Notes: a model not told the origin generated them from the letters alone. DNA of 64,000 bases from Prochilodus magdalenae (GCA_024036415.1 JAMWET010003391.1:50001-114000), one strand, 5' to 3'; positions 10,951 to 31,885 are shown, counted from the stretch's first letter. Numbers and translations: made by a program.

Positions 10951-11966
10951 CAGTGAGGAAAATAAATATTTGAACACCCTGCGACTTCGCAAGTTCTCCC
11001 ACTTAGAAATCATGGAGGGGTCTGAAATTTTCATCTTAGGTGCATGTCCACTGTGAGAGACATAATTTAAAAAAAAATCCGGAAATCACAATGTATGATT
11101 TTTTAATAAGTATTTGAACCCCTGTGAAAATAAATGTTAATATTTGGTACAGTAGCCTTTGTTTGCAATTACAGAGGTCCTGTAGTTTTTTTTACCAGGT
11201 TCGCACACACTGCAGCAGGGATTCTGGCCCATTCCTCCACACAGCTCTTCTCCAGAAACACGCTGAGAAACACGGAGTTTGAGCTCCCTCCAAAGATTTT
11301 CTATAGGGTTTAGGTCTGGAGACTGGCTAGGCCACTCCAGAACCTTGATATGCTTCTTACGGAGCCACTCCTTGGTTATCCTGGCTGTGTGCTTTGGGTC
11401 ATTGTCATGTTGGAAGACCCAGCCACGACCCATCTTCAATGCTCTAACTGAGGGAAGGAGGTTGTTCACCAAAATCTCGCAATACATGGCCCCGGTCATC
11501 CTCTCCTTAAAACAGTGCAGTCGTCCTGTCCCATGTGCAGAAAAACACCCGCAAAGCATGATGCTTCTACCCCCCATGCTTCACAGTAGGGATGGTGTTT
11601 CTGGGATGGCACTCATCATTCTTCGTCCTCCAAACACGGCGAGTGGAATTAAGACCATCTGACCACAGAACTTTCTCCCATGACTCTGGATCATCCAAAT
11701 GGTCATGGGCAAACTTAAGACGGGCCTGGACGTGTGCTGACTTAAGCAGGGGAAGCTTCCGTGCCATGCATGACTTTAAACTATGACGTCTTAGTGTATT
11801 ACCCACAGTAACCTTGGAAACAGTGGTGCCAGCTCTCTTCAGGTCATTGACCAGCTCCTCCCGTGTAGTTCTGGGCTGATTCCTCACCTTTCTTAGGATC
11901 ATTGATACGCCACGAGGTGAGATCTTGCAAAGTCGCAGGGTGTTCAAATACTTATTTTCCTCACTG
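10951..11966 (-). mobile_element. Tc1-like transposon, family C, 5'-truncated internally
   Basis: Both ends carry the inverted terminus CAGTGAGGAAAATAAATATT / its inverse ending TTATTTTCCTCACTG, continuing through TTGAACACCCTGCGACTT. Each end is flanked by TA. The left terminal repeat is long (beyond 100 bp), while the right one is cut to about 40 bp and joins directly to transposase sequence. This implies an internal deletion that removed the start of the gene and most of one terminal repeat while sparing the very end. The enclosed transposase is broken (see separate entry). Confidence 0.93.
11137..11935 (-). pseudogene. Tc1/mariner transposase pseudogene
   Basis: Cut-and-paste transposase of the DDE (DD34E) class. 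Reading the minus strand from about 11,930 to 11,575 gives the second helix-turn-helix region ([16 protein letters not shown]) and the first catalytic region (WEKVLWSDG). From about 11,577 downward, in another frame, come HDNDPKHTA (second aspartate) and [11 protein letters not shown] (catalytic glutamate). The first helix-turn-helix is missing, the frame changes near 11,570-11,577, and short losses occur around the WSDG region and near the C-terminus. It cannot make a full enzyme. The catalytic motifs are otherwise well kept, so the copy is fairly young. Confidence 0.93.
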
Positions 11967-12083
11967 TATAATATACATATTTTTGAGCAATTATCTGCAT
12001 GGAGTAATTGAAATTTCATGGCTGGGACGGAGAAATGTCCTCCAATTCTGGAATCTCCCATACATATATATTGCATATATATT

Positions 12084-12312
12084 GCTGTCCAAAGATAAAC
12101 AGGTATCTTTAAAATGGCAACTTTAAAGGAAAGGCCAAAAGCCTTATTTAATTTGAATGTAAGTCAATGGAACCAGACGTCTTTCCAAGCCGTTTTGGGC
12201 CATTCCTGTTGGTCCATTCTTTACGAAAGTCAGCTCATGTGATTAACTGAGGCATAAAAGTAAAAATCAACAAAAATGGAGATACATATTTCTCTTTAGA
12301 CAGCGACGATAG
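12084..12312. mobile_element. hAT-like MITE (GCTGTCCAAAG termini)
   Basis: The element starts TTGCTGTCCAAAGATAAACA and ends with the approximate inverse GGAGATACATATTTCTCTTTAGACAGC. Related copies lie at 24,984-25,227 and, more decayed, 48,505-48,735. They share GTAAGTCAATGGA and CAACAAAAATGGAGATACAT. There is no coding capacity. Assignment to hAT is by terminus style only. Confidence 0.65.
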
Positions 12313-12354
12313 AAATATATATATATATATATGTATGTATGTATATATATATAA
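12313..12354. repeat. TA/TG dinucleotide-tetranucleotide microsatellite
   Basis: An ATATAT run passes into GTATGTATGTAT and back to ATATAT directly beside the right end of the preceding MITE. Confidence 0.85.
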
Positions 12355-13085
12355 AGAGCACAACACGACAACATGAAACACAAACACGTCATACAATCCC
12401 TTTAGTGTTTGTCAGTGTCCTCTCTTAGTGATACTGTGTTGTGACCTGCAAGGGTAAAAATAGATGCTGTTCCACTACCATAGAGGATCTCACCTCTCTG
12501 CTCTGACCTCAAGGTTAGCAGATGAATGACTGGAACCAGTCTTTATTAATAAACGATTCCTGCAGATGACCTTTCGGTGAGACAGAGAGCCTGTGGAGCT
12601 GATCCCTTCTCTGCAGGGAGGTGTTCACCTTCCTCTGAGGAGCAGCTTGGCTGTGTTATCTGTATTCACCACCACGCTACATGTTCACCTTGGAGTTCTT
12701 CAGCAGCTGCATTTCAAGGTTGCATGTAGAAAGGCTGTAAAAGGTTGCATCCTCAAAAACCATGTGTTGATTCAGAACTCCTGCATGTACCCCTGTTCAA
12801 ATGAATCTATTAAAATTCCTTTTAAGCCAAAACATCATAGTGTCAGATCTCTGGCTGCAGATATCTAACCAGTTCATGGAGTGACTGTCTGCGAGGGAGC
12901 TTTTAGAGATGGCCATCTGGTTCCTATCACCACCACTGTGAACAATTCTGACAGATTTCACACCAAACCTCTTTGAATGACTTTACTGACATCTCACTCA
13001 TTTACCCATTGTTCCACTTACTCCAGATGTAGCTGGCCAGTCAAGACAGCTCTGGTGTCCAACTTCTGCTTAATTGTGCTTGGTT
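12355..13085. other. Intergenic stretch, nothing recognised
   Basis: A 91-codon frame at 12,593 has no recognisable domain and no splice support. No shared repeats were seen. Confidence 0.4.
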
Positions 13086-13280
13086 TACATTTTAGGAATT
13101 TAGCTGATGCTCTTATCCAGAGCAACTTACAGGTTTTGATGTATTACAGATAGGCCAGTGAAATGTCACGAGCCCAAGGACTCACCCAGGAGTCACCCAG
13201 ATTGGGAATCGAACTCCAGTCTCCCATGTAGGGTGGTAGTCCTGTTGCTATCTGTTGCACCACACCAATCACCCAACTTT
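13086..13280 (-). mobile_element. tRNA-derived SINE, minus orientation
   Basis: The reverse complement has the family tail (CATTTTAGGAATTTAGCTGA then TGCTCTTATCCAGAGC on the + strand) and a B-box-like GGGAATCGAACTCCAGTCTC on the + strand. It ends in GCACCACACCAATCACC, the inverse of the GGTTGGTGTAGC head. Confidence 0.8.
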
Positions 13281-13529
13281 GCAACAAGCTCAAGGCACGG
13301 CGGAAACAGTACATCACCGGAGATACAAGGCTAACACTGTTAACTGACACTGTAAGTTACAATTAGGGTTAACGAATATTCGTCCTCCATCGTTGTTGTA
13401 GACACTGTCTGGTCTCTCAGTCCAGTCTGAGACCTGCATCTATTGAAACCCAAATATCCCATTTTCTGAGCTCAGCTCTGGCTGTCAGGAACAATCCAAA
13501 AATAAGCTCACCCGACCAAAGATTACTCA

Positions 13530-13830
13530 CCTAGTCACTCCTGCAGATGGTGCTATTTCAGGATGATGGGGTTATAAATACCTGCAAGGTGTGAGTGACG
13601 GGATTCCTAGCAGATGTTAATGATTGGCTAAAAGGAGTGACTGTATGTGGACGTGCCAAAGACCATAGTGTGAAGGAAGTAGCTGAATTTGCAGGTGTAT
13701 GGAAGCGTACGGTCATATGGGTCTACCAGCAGTGGCTACAATCCCAGTCTACAGGGAATTCTCCTCGGAATTGTGCCAGGGAAGGCATCCACCAAATCTG
13801 GCCCAACTGCAGTGACTGAACGTTGATGTA
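13530..13830 (+). mobile_element. Tc1-like transposon remnant, family B
   Basis: The forward copy matches 60,215-60,580 and the inverse of 1,205-1,592. It starts CTCCTGCAGATGGTGCT. It encodes a readable helix-turn-helix-like fragment (VKEVAEFAGVWKRTVIWVYQ) followed by a stop after GIHQIWPNCSD. The catalytic domain and right terminus are absent. Confidence 0.65.
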
Positions 13831-14654
13831 GCCTACATCCAGAAACTTGTCCAGTCCATGGTGAATCCAAGCACAGCTGTTATTGTTGCTCGTGGAGATG
13901 CGTTCCATGCTATTAGGTATATTACGGTAATCTAAGCTCTTTTACGTTTACGGTAATGATAAGGTGCTTTATCTTTCTGCTTGGGCTATGCATGCAATAC
14001 CAGTAAATAGAAATAAAACCTTTGAAATTATAAGTCTAACATTTGACATACTGCTACCAACAACTGCTTCCTGTCTGCCTGAGAGGAATGAGCTTCCATG
14101 TGGGCTGGGGGTCTGCATAGTGTCTCCAGGGCTGAGGAATCTAATCCTGAACACAATGAAAACTTGGGAAATCGGACAGTCTGATGGAAATCACTGGGCT
14201 AGGATATTCACATATTCGCCATCCATGTGTAACATCTATAAATAATAAATACAGTTAACTACATTACCAGGACCGATTCTCTGGAGAATTGATCTCTACT
14301 TCTGTGCTGGTTCATGCACTCTGTATATGACTCTGCTTTAGTGGAATCATGTCAATATTTTGTTCAGAGAAACATCGATGTGCGTTTACTCAACAATACA
14401 ATTGACGAGTTTAGCACAGATCAGGGAGAGACACTGCCAGTGTCTGTCTGTGTGGCTGGGAGAACTTTGCCGCTGGCTTGTAAAGCAGTTTGTTGATCTG
14501 CAGTCAATTTGTATTGTGCTCCAGGCTTTCCTGAGGAGATTCCTGTCATGCAGATAGACTCAACACGGATTACATGCTATACAAATACCACATCCTTACA
14601 CTCTGTACCTTCTACACACTGTGTTACTCTGCTCATCTGATTTATTTGATTGTG
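13831..14654. other. Intergenic stretch, nothing recognised
   Basis: Only short frames without motifs; no shared repeat recognised. Confidence 0.4.
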
Positions 14655-15372
14655 ATATTATACCCATCACCAAAAGATAGGTGCACAAACAGCTGCACCC
14701 AGAAGGAAACAACCAGCAGGTATGAAACTTGGAGGGTAGGCTTGACATAGCGAGACATGCCAGTGATTCAATATCATTGTACCTTACTGACCCAACAGCC
14801 ACGATTGTGGACATACAGAAGCAGTGATGCCCTCCATGAGTCATCCTGTTAGGGCCAGCACCATTGGCAGACGGCTGCACAACACATGCACACAGTTACC
14901 ACAACTGTCCTTAACACCACGTCAACGTCACCAAAGAGTGTAATGGTGTCGTGCCAGACTGTCATGGAGTGACTCAGAATGGCAGCAGGTCATCTTCAGT
15001 GATGTGTCCCGCTTTAGTCTTGGTGGAGACGCCCAACGAATCCGTGTGTGGAGGCACCGTGGTCAGCGCCAAGATGAATCTTATGTTGTCACGGGTCACA
15101 ACAGAAGGCCTGCTGTCACTCCACCTCCATCCCTACCGCACCATCTGCAGGAACTGTGTGAGAAAATTCAAGCTGCATGGGATGGATTATCACAGGACAC
15201 CATTAGAAATCTCTATAACTCCATTTCGAGATGTCTGGCATGTTGCATTAGCAAACATGGTGGCCCGATGACATACTGAGAGAGACTACTTCTGTATCTG
15301 TAGCTCAATAAATGTTTTCCATATCAGTTTACATTTATCATCATGCGTCGTTCCTGGTAACCTTTATCTTTT
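14655..15372 (+). mobile_element. Tc1-like element, family A, internally deleted
   Basis: The left end ATTATACCCATCACCAAAAG resembles the family terminus CACTCATCATCAAAAG. The interior contains FSDVSRFSLGGD (first catalytic region), RVWRHRGQRQDE, then the shared junction and the C-terminal QDTIRNLYNSISRC...CISKHGGPMTY followed by a stop. The second aspartate and glutamate segments are missing. The end GGTAACCTTTATCTTT matches the other copies. Confidence 0.82.
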
Positions 15373-15444
15373 TACTGTATAACCGTTTTTCCTTCTCTGT
15401 GCTGTCACGTCGTATGTCTCTGCTCATGAGTCCGTGGGAACTAC

Positions 15445-15963
15445 GGCTGCATCCGAAACCGGCTACTATCATACTGCGCAGTAGGTGAGAATGTGTAGTG
15501 TGTCCGAACCCTCAGTAGTCATGAAGCAGTAGGCGAAAGTTCCCCGGAAGACGTTCTGCTTCCGGTGAGATTTTCAAGTATGCGAGCACAGCACACTGTG
15601 CTGTCCCATGATTCCACAGGAGCTGTGGAGGTGTTCCGATCTGAGGAAGAGAAGCTGTCGGAAAGCGGGATGCCGACTCTGTATGAGTATAAGTAATCTA
15701 CCGCTTTTTGTGCAGCACTGAGTAACATTATGAGCCACTATGCGGTGAATATAAAGCCCATGTTACGTGTTTATATGAATGAATGCCGGGACTTCTACAG
15801 TCGTGGCGTGACGTCTTATGTCAAATGACGTTGGCAAGTATGTCCGAGGTTGCGTGGATACTACGTACTCACGTACTAAAAGAGCTTACTGCTTCACCGG
15901 ACAAGCAGTGCGCACTGGGTTCAGTCTAGTACATATTGACTAAGTAGGCGATTTCGGATGCAG
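15445..15963. mobile_element. MITE with GGCTGCATCCGAAA termini
   Basis: The sequence starts GGCTGCATCCGAAACCGGCT and ends GGCGATTTCGGATGCAGCC, imperfect inverse termini of about 25 bp. Sub-terminal regions are also partly inverse (TACTGCGCAGTAGG / AAGCAGTGCGCAC). It has no transposase frame. Elements with these ends are widespread in fish genomes; I do not assign a superfamily with certainty. Confidence 0.7.
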
Positions 15964-16127
15964 CCTACGTTTCTCCAGCAACCTATTGATATATTAACTT
16001 CGAGAAGAATATTAACTTCGCCTGTTCATTATCACTGGTATATATGTACTGTCCAGTTTGCTCTGCCGGGCCTGTTCTGTGTCTTATTTCTGGCAAACAA
16101 ACAAACAAAAAAAAAAAAAAATTGGTT

Positions 16128-16525
16128 CTTGGTGTCCAACCTCACATGGACCCTCACCTCCACCTGCCTAGCCAAGACATCCGGGCAGCAACTTCACTTC
16201 CTAAGAATTGCGCCAAAGACAGCACCTTCATCACCACCTTCACCCCCACCTTCATCCTCAATAAATCCTACAGGGAGACAGTAGAGAGCATCCTGACCAG
16301 CTGTCTGCTATGGGAACTGCATCGTCTCAGACCGCAGAGCGCTAAAATGAGGACACCTGAGAAGTTCATCAGGGTATCTGTCCCCACTATCAAAATCTCC
16401 TTCCACAAGTGCTTTATCCACAAGGCTGCCAGCACTGTGAACGACCTCTCGCACCCTGGCAAGGACTTTTCACCCTCCTGCCTTCTGGCAGAAGATACTG
16501 GAACTCCCACCTCCAAACTGTGATA
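16128..16525 (+). mobile_element. Fragment of a non-LTR retrotransposon (LINE) ORF2 C-terminus
   Basis: The + frame gives SYRETVESILTSCLL-WELHRL and HKAASTVNDLSHPG. These correspond to the conserved post-RT end of fish L2/CR1-like LINEs (Y..TIESILT.C...W.GN; ..KA..I..D.SHP). The rest is diverged, with an upstream poly-A run (16,107-16,121) unrelated to the coding sense. It is a truncated, inactive fragment. Confidence 0.6.
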
Positions 16526-16949
16526 GGCCGCACCCATCACTGTTGATTGCATAAACTTGAACAAAAGAGTTGAGGCAGTTTCTCCTGATGATCAGCTGCC
16601 CAGTACAGTGAGCGTGCAAAGAATATTTAAAGCCTGACATCATAGGCAACGTTTAAATCACCTGCCAGTTATAGCAGCACCTGTAATCTGCTTAGACTCT
16701 AATTCTGTCCCTGTGTTCATGTAACAGCTTCGCGAGGTGCATGGAGCTCATTGCTATTTGTACGTCCTCTACCAAGCAAAGATGGACGTCCTATTTTTGT
16801 TCCGCTCCTTGTATCCTCCAAACCACTACACCTTCTTCTGTGGAAACATCTGTCCTGCCTCTGTAATGGAGGAAGATTTAATCATGAGACATAAATAGGG
16901 ATTTAAATGTACATCAGCTTTGAATGTACACTCATATGCATATTCTAAT
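16526..16949. other. Intergenic stretch, nothing recognised
   Basis: No motif, shared repeat or exon-like signal was seen. Confidence 0.4.
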
Positions 16950-17490
16950 GTACACCAGAAGGAAGTGTGGGGTTGCAGTGCTGTTGGGAAGGAAGATAAA
17001 GGTTACCAGGAACAATAAATGATGATACATTTAGGCTGATATGATCAATATCTATTGAGCTAGACATACAGAAGTAGTGTCTATCAGCTAATGCAACATG
17101 CCAGACGTCTCCGCATGGAGTTGTGGAGGTTCCTGGTGGTGTCATGTGATAATCCATCCCATGCAGCTTGAATATTCTCACACAGTTCCTGCAGATTTTG
17201 CGGTAGGGGTGGAGGTAGAGTGACACCAGGCCTTCTGTAGGTGTGACGCATGACAACAAACCATCCATCTTGGTGCTGACCGTAGTGCGTCCATGCACAG
17301 ATTCGTCTCTACCAAGACAAAAGCGGGACTCGACACTGAAGATGACCTCCTGCTATTCTGAGTCACGTTCTGAGCGTGAACCATTGCATGTCGCACGATA
17401 TCAAACCTACCCACCAAGTTTCATTCCTGTCAGCTGAATCCCTCTGGGTGCAGCTATTGGTGCAACTATTCTTTTGATGATCAGTGTAAT
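16950..17490 (-). mobile_element. Tc1-like element, family A, minus orientation
   Basis: The reverse complement reads the family terminus (TACACTGATCATCAAAAGAA then TAGTTGCACCAATAGCTGCA), the head AACTTGGTGGGTAGGTTTGA, the DNA for SRVSFCLGRDESVHGRT-like residues, the shared deletion junction near 17,225-17,250 and the C-terminal WDGLS region. The left edge on the + strand, GAAGGAAGATAAAGGTTACC, matches 52.5 kb. Catalytic core segments are absent. Confidence 0.82.
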
Positions 17491-17525
17491 TGTATTAAAC
17501 TGCAGATATTAATAGTGAGTTATGC

Positions 17526-18313
17526 TGACCATACACTAGAAGACTCTGAAAAGACTTTTAATAGACTAAAGTCTAACACCCTCTTACATCTAAAGTCGTA
17601 GGTCTTGGCTCGCGCCAATAGCGACGTAAACACTGTCGACAACCAATAGGAGAGCTCTTTTCGGGACCGAACCGGAAGTCGCGAGCCAAGTACAGGAATG
17701 TCTGGCAGAGATTGGGCATGGAGGGGAGTCCAGTGAGGGTTCGGAAACCGCGGTTCTCCTGGACTGTCGACAAGGAGGAGAAGCTGGTGGAGCTGTGGAG
17801 TGGAGAAGAGTGCCTTTTTAATGTGTCTTCCCCTTTATACCACGACAGAGTGGAAAAGGAGAAAAGGTGGACAGAATTTGCTCAAGCCCTCGAAATTCCC
17901 GGGTTTAACGCGAGCCCCGAGATGACACAAACATAAACACATCCAGGAGTTCATTAACGCGCTGAGATGCGCAGTAAACAGTCCGGTTCTAAATCACACA
18001 CGTTTTAAAGCTATGTTCACGTTATCCTATCTTGTAACAGAAGGAAGTTGTGCTATGCTAAAGCTAACTAGCTAAAACACTGCCGAACGGGGCTACAGTG
18101 TTTACATTAGCCTACCAGCGAGCATGATGGGAAATAATCTCAAAATCTAGTTGCAGTCTTGTAAATAGTGACTCTGCAAGATTCCCAGTCTTTGCAAAAT
18201 CGTAGCCTGTGACTAGTCTGTGACTAAAAGTCTGTGACTTGTCTTTAGATGTGAGAGGGTGTCAGACTTTAAGTCTTTTCAGAGTCTTCTCAAAGTCTTT
18301 TAGTGTATGGTCA
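17526..18313 (+). mobile_element. Harbinger-like DNA transposon derivative with long TIRs
   Basis: The termini TGACCATACACTAGAAGACT and AAGTCTTTTAGTGTATGGTCA are inverse, and the inverse similarity continues about 80 bp inward (CTAACACCCTCTTACATCTA versus TTAGATGTGAGAGGGTGTCA), with one roughly 10-bp indel. The 788-bp interior carries a Myb/SANT-like reading frame (next entry) but no DDE transposase, so this is probably a deleted Harbinger-type or MADF-carrying element. Target-site duplication is not resolvable by eye. Confidence 0.7.
17712..17936 (+). CDS. Truncated Myb/SANT-like (MADF-type) DNA-binding protein of the transposon
   Basis: The frame gives 74 residues. After a basic lead (RVRKPRFSWT) comes a tryptophan-rich three-helix signature: SWTVDKEEKLVELW, then LYHDRVEKEKRWTEFAQAL. 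This is typical of Myb/SANT-like or MADF domains encoded as the accessory protein of Harbinger/PIF transposons. An initiator at 17,712 or 17,718 (M-G-M-E-G) is plausible. The frame stops shortly after the domain (MTQT), so it is truncated and probably not a functional host gene. Lying between long inverted repeats, it belongs to the element rather than to a host locus. Confidence 0.55.
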   Translation: MGMEGSPVRVRKPRFSWTVDKEEKLVELWSGEECLFNVSSPLYHDRVEKEKRWTEFAQALEIPGFNASPEMTQT

Positions 18314-18404
18314 ACATTACGTGATTTTGGGGTCTTTCTGTTCATTCAGTTCCATTCTCAGATGTTAAAATTTGCATTTTGCCCACATTTTGCACATTTC
18401 TGAT

Positions 18405-18830
18405 TGCTACACAACCAGTCAAAGGTTTAGACACACCCAACTTAATAGATGTAGTTGGTGATCTTAAAGACACTACAGTCTTACACTTAACAGCTCCACC
18501 TGATGAGAGTCTGAACCAGTCCATATCCTGATACACCACATCTACTCCTGATGGACACAGTATGATACTCCTCCATATCTCCATCTCTAATATATATTTA
18601 GTGGTGTAAAAACTTTGATCTCTTTTTCTGCACAGTGTAAAAGCTCTAGTTCTCCTTTCAGGTTAGTGAATATTCATGAGGGACCGACCAATAGAATCGC
18701 TCCAAACCTGCTTAGTAATAAACCTTGTTCTATCAGCTCCACTGCAGGTTAGTATAGCTGGTCCATCCTCCTGTAAAGCTCCATTCTGGAGGTGTTTAAG
18801 GTGGACTGTATAATTCCATGAGTGTTAATT
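18405..18830 (+). repeat. Interspersed repeat, family D
   Basis: Shares blocks with the inverse of 36,284-36,580: AGGTTTAGACACACCCAACT, CTCCATATCTCCATCTCTAA then TATATATTTAGTGGTGTAAA, TCTCTTTTTCTGCACAGTGT, TCTAGTTCTCCTTTCAG, ATTCATGAGGGACCGACCAA and AAGGTGGACTGTATAATTCC. No coding capacity. The first sentence of the inverse copy lies in an hsf2 intron. Confidence 0.8.
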
Positions 18831-19304
18831 TCATTCTATAATGAAGCATTAAGATTAAAGAGAAGTTTAATTGTGTCTGTAAACCTTCAGCTGGTGGTGT
18901 ATATAGTATTTGCTATGTAGTGAACTGACTGGAGACTAAGGGGGCTAAACAGATGAAAGATTTAAAATTGAGAATTGAATCACCTCTACAACACACCTCT
19001 TTAACAGGAACCAATTTCAAAAATATGATAAGATAATGTGGCATGTGCGTCATCTCATAACAGTTAACAAGTGGGCATAAACAAACACGATGGTTTGATC
19101 AAAGATTGATATCATTTTTGGGGTGAGGTATTTTCCCAGGACTGCGTTGTTGGATCGCACACTAACTGAGGCAATGCAGTCTAGGAGAGCCTTTAGCTAT
19201 GATTCTACACTAAGCTAAGCTTCCTAGTTAGCACAGACGTATGTGGATTGAAACGGACCCCCCTCGTTCACTTGAAGCAGTTGTGCTGGGAAATTACAGT
19301 ATGT
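18831..19304. other. Intergenic stretch, nothing recognised
   Basis: Nothing shared with the rest of the window and no exon-like frame was found. Confidence 0.4.
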
Positions 19305-19396
19305 TGTTCTCTTCTGCCCCCTGCTGTTCTCTCCTGCCCCCTGCTCTTCTCTCCTGCTCCCTGCTCCTCTCTGCTGCTCTCTGCTGCTCTCTGCTG
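19305..19396. repeat. Short C/T-rich minisatellite
   Basis: Units of about 10-20 bp built on CTCCTGCCCCCTGCTGTTCT are repeated about five times, ending in CTGCTGCTCT triplicates. The strand is strongly pyrimidine-biased. Confidence 0.8.
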
Positions 19397-20440
19397 ACCC
19401 TGTACAATCCTACAACAACACCAGTATGTCAAGTGGGGTCCAAAAGTCCACTGCTGACTGCATGGACTGCACAAGTTCAAGCAAAAGCTTGTTATGAGCC
19501 AATCCAATCTACCCAGACGTCTCCTGAACATGTGTTCCAGTCTCAATGAATCCATATTTCTATCAGTGAACTGTGTTATCTTTGCTTAAATACATAACAG
19601 TGCACATATTATTTATTTATTGCTTGTTTGCTTGTCTGTTTGTGATCTGATTTGGCTGTTGTTGTTTTAAGTTAATGTCTTGTTCTTTGATAAATGGAAA
19701 ATTCCTATAAATAAAGTATACCAAATGAAGTATTGCTGATTAAAAAGCACCATACATCAAATATAATGTAAATATGTAACGTAAATAACATATTAATAAA
19801 CGTGAATTAAACTGGTTTAAAAACGTATATAGCTGCATAAGGCTGGAATATGGAAAATCCACTGATTTGCCGTGCCAAGAGTTTGGGGCACCAAGGGTAA
19901 CGCTGGACACGCAGTAGGTGAGGCTCAAGTCTTATAAATAGTTTAGACTATGTTGGTGAGGCTGTGTTGTGCAATCCTGTGCTGGGGGGTGGCAGCTAGT
20001 GGTGCAGTCAAGGTGCCTATGGTTGTATGCCTGTTAATGACCTGCCTGCTATCCCAGCTGTTCAGGAGCACTGGGCGGTGGTCTCCACTGCTGCCGTGTT
20101 CACTAAAAAGAACGCCAATTATTAATTTATTTAATTATCTTAAATACCTTATCTTGCAGATCACACTACATTATCAATGGGAGCATAACAGGAATCTCCA
20201 TGAATATAAGATTTACTGTCTCTAAATGTTGGGACTAGTGAGCATGGACTGGAGAGTAGGAGATAGGTAGTACAGAAAACGAGTCTCTGTTTAGTTGCTT
20301 TAGCTGCTTATGCTTATTGCTTATGGCAATCGACCATTGAGTCTTAATAAATAAAGAGCCGGAAGTATTAAGAAGGGAGGATAAAGTAGGGAGAATAAAA
20401 TAGGGAGTAAAAAGTAGGGGGTAGGGTATAGGGCGCATGC
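19397..20440. other. Region upstream of serinc1, nothing recognised
   Basis: No exon-like frame was found. A purine-rich run of GGGAG/AAAATAGGGAGTAAAAAG units lies at about 20,373-20,431, just upstream of the gene. Confidence 0.4.
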
Positions 20441-20556
20441 ACCATCACTAGGAATGGAGCGCGCCCCAGCTCAGTACCAGACAGCTTGCCCTGCTTAGTA
20501 AACACACTGCGTCTATCTTCAGACATTTCCTCATCCAGCCCCGCATCAGTGCAAAC

Positions 20557-30088
<9,532 letters not shown>

Positions 30089-31395
30089 CGAGCCGGCCAG
30101 AGGAAAGCTCGGCGTGAACCTCGCCCATCATTATTGTGAATATCCATCTGTATAGGATAGGCAAAGTGATGTCACATTGTAAATACCTGAAGTCGATGCA
30201 TTCCCTCTGCAGCTAGCCCTCCAGTTTGTTTTAACGACTGCATGTTACGTAGTGATATTTATTTGTGGTGTATGTTATAAAAGAAGGTCAGAACAGTTAG
30301 CTAAATTTATGGTGGGATGATCATTCACACGAACATCCCAAAGAAAGACCAGAAGGCATCCAGCAAATGTATTCTTGAGAAACAGTGTAAAGTTACGTTA
30401 TGAATAAGTAATGTTATGTTGTGACGGCAGAAACGATGCACATGGGCATAACGACGCAGTATTGCTGCTTTAGCATGAACAGAATCATTGCTAGGTAGAG
30501 GTTTAGGTTTTTTATGTGCTTTTTCCTGCCTAATGATCATCATATGATTTTATAAAACTCATAGAGCTCGTGTTAATGGTGTACCCAAGCTGTTTCAGTA
30601 ACATGATCAGTGGATGGATATTAACAAGACTCCTTTCCCTTCCAGCGTTGCTGCCTGTGTTGCTGGTTTTGTGCATGCTAACAGATCTACTCAGTCAGGC
30701 CTTTAGTTAGGACTGTAAAATGCCACAGTGCTAACCCTTTTGCAACTTGCACAGGTTAGTTGAGTTTTTGACTTCTTGATTCTTGTGTTGAAATGTTTTG
30801 CACTGATTCTTTTCTTACCTGATGACCCACATTTAGGTGTGTTTGATGTATCCTGATTTCCGATCTGTAGTTTTCTTTCTCACTCCTATGCCGTGTAGAC
30901 ATGTTACCAGCCTGCGGACGTTACTAGTCTAGTAGTTGCTGTTAAGTGATGTAATAGGCATTTATGCTGCTGTGTTTGTTTATTTTTGGTCTTTCTGACA
31001 GGTGCATTGTTACCTGTCTCGTCTTAATCATTAAAGGTTTAAAACCCATCGTTGGCCCATTTCCTGTTATGTTTACAGCACTGATAGATTGGGGGCACGA
31101 AATGGGGTATGAATGTTTTGTGAGTGAACGTTGTAACTGTCCTGCCTGCTGTCTGTGCTGCACATGGCAGTTAATATGGGCATTAGCTGGGCATATGGTT
31201 ATGAATATGGGGGTTGAGAAGTTTTGAGTTTTATGTTTACATCTAATTTTACTCTGTAAGTTAGTTGGCTGGTTGCAAAGCGTAAATCTAAATAGTCTGA
31301 CCGATGTTGACGCAGCTTTTACATTGTACTATATTAGGTTTATAAAACTGCTTTCCACTTCTGAGAAAAAAAAATCCCATACTCAATTAAAACTT
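30089..31395 (+). other. serinc1 3' untranslated region (extent uncertain)
   Basis: No further coding exon is expected after the stop at 30,086-30,088. Candidate poly(A) signals are ATTAAA at 31,030-31,035 and ATTAAA at 31,386-31,391. The region is T-rich and free of the repeat families seen elsewhere, which fits a transcribed 3'UTR. It ends just before a Tc1 remnant at 31.45 kb that separates serinc1 from hsf2. Confidence 0.5.
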
Positions 31396-31448
31396 GCACT
31401 GGAGAATAATTCTATATCCCATCAAGCAGCAGTATGAACCTTGGTCAA

Positions 31449-31806
31449 CATACACTCATCGCCAAACATGAGCTGCATAAATAGTCCCACCCAGAATGCA
31501 ACTAAACATACACAGCCCCTTACAACTACTGTCCTTAACCCCACGTCAACGTCACAATGGTGTCGTGCCAGACTGTCATGGGGTTACTCAGAATGGCAGT
31601 GGGTCATCTTCACTGAGTGTCGTTTATGTCTTGATGGAGGCACCGTGGTCAGCACCAAGGTGGACGATTTGCTGCCATGCATCACACGTCCAGAAGGCCT
31701 GGTGTGACTCCACCTCCAGCCCTACCACACCACCTGCAGGAACTGTGTGAGGATATTCAAGCTGCATGGGATGGATTATCACAGGACACCATTCGGAGCC
31801 TCTACA
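31449..31806 (+). mobile_element. Tc1-like element, family A, truncated, between serinc1 and hsf2
   Basis: Left terminus ATACACTCATCGCCAAACAT, then VVPDCHGVTQNGS-coding DNA, the shared internal junction (CATCACACGTCCAGAAGGCC) and the C-terminal GGATGGATTATCACAGGACA. It stops abruptly after ATTCGGAGCCTCTACAA. The left third is internally deleted as well. Confidence 0.8.
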
Positions 31807-31885
31807 AGTGTAATTAAATGCAGTTGTGGTGTAGCTCTAGCATGTCTGTGAGACAGGAAGGCACACAGGGGTCCAACTACTTGCA

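Noticed and set aside
11279..11662. 127-codon + strand ORF at 11.3 kb
   Set aside because: It is antisense to the Tc1 transposase pseudogene, whose minus-strand frame has the catalytic motifs.
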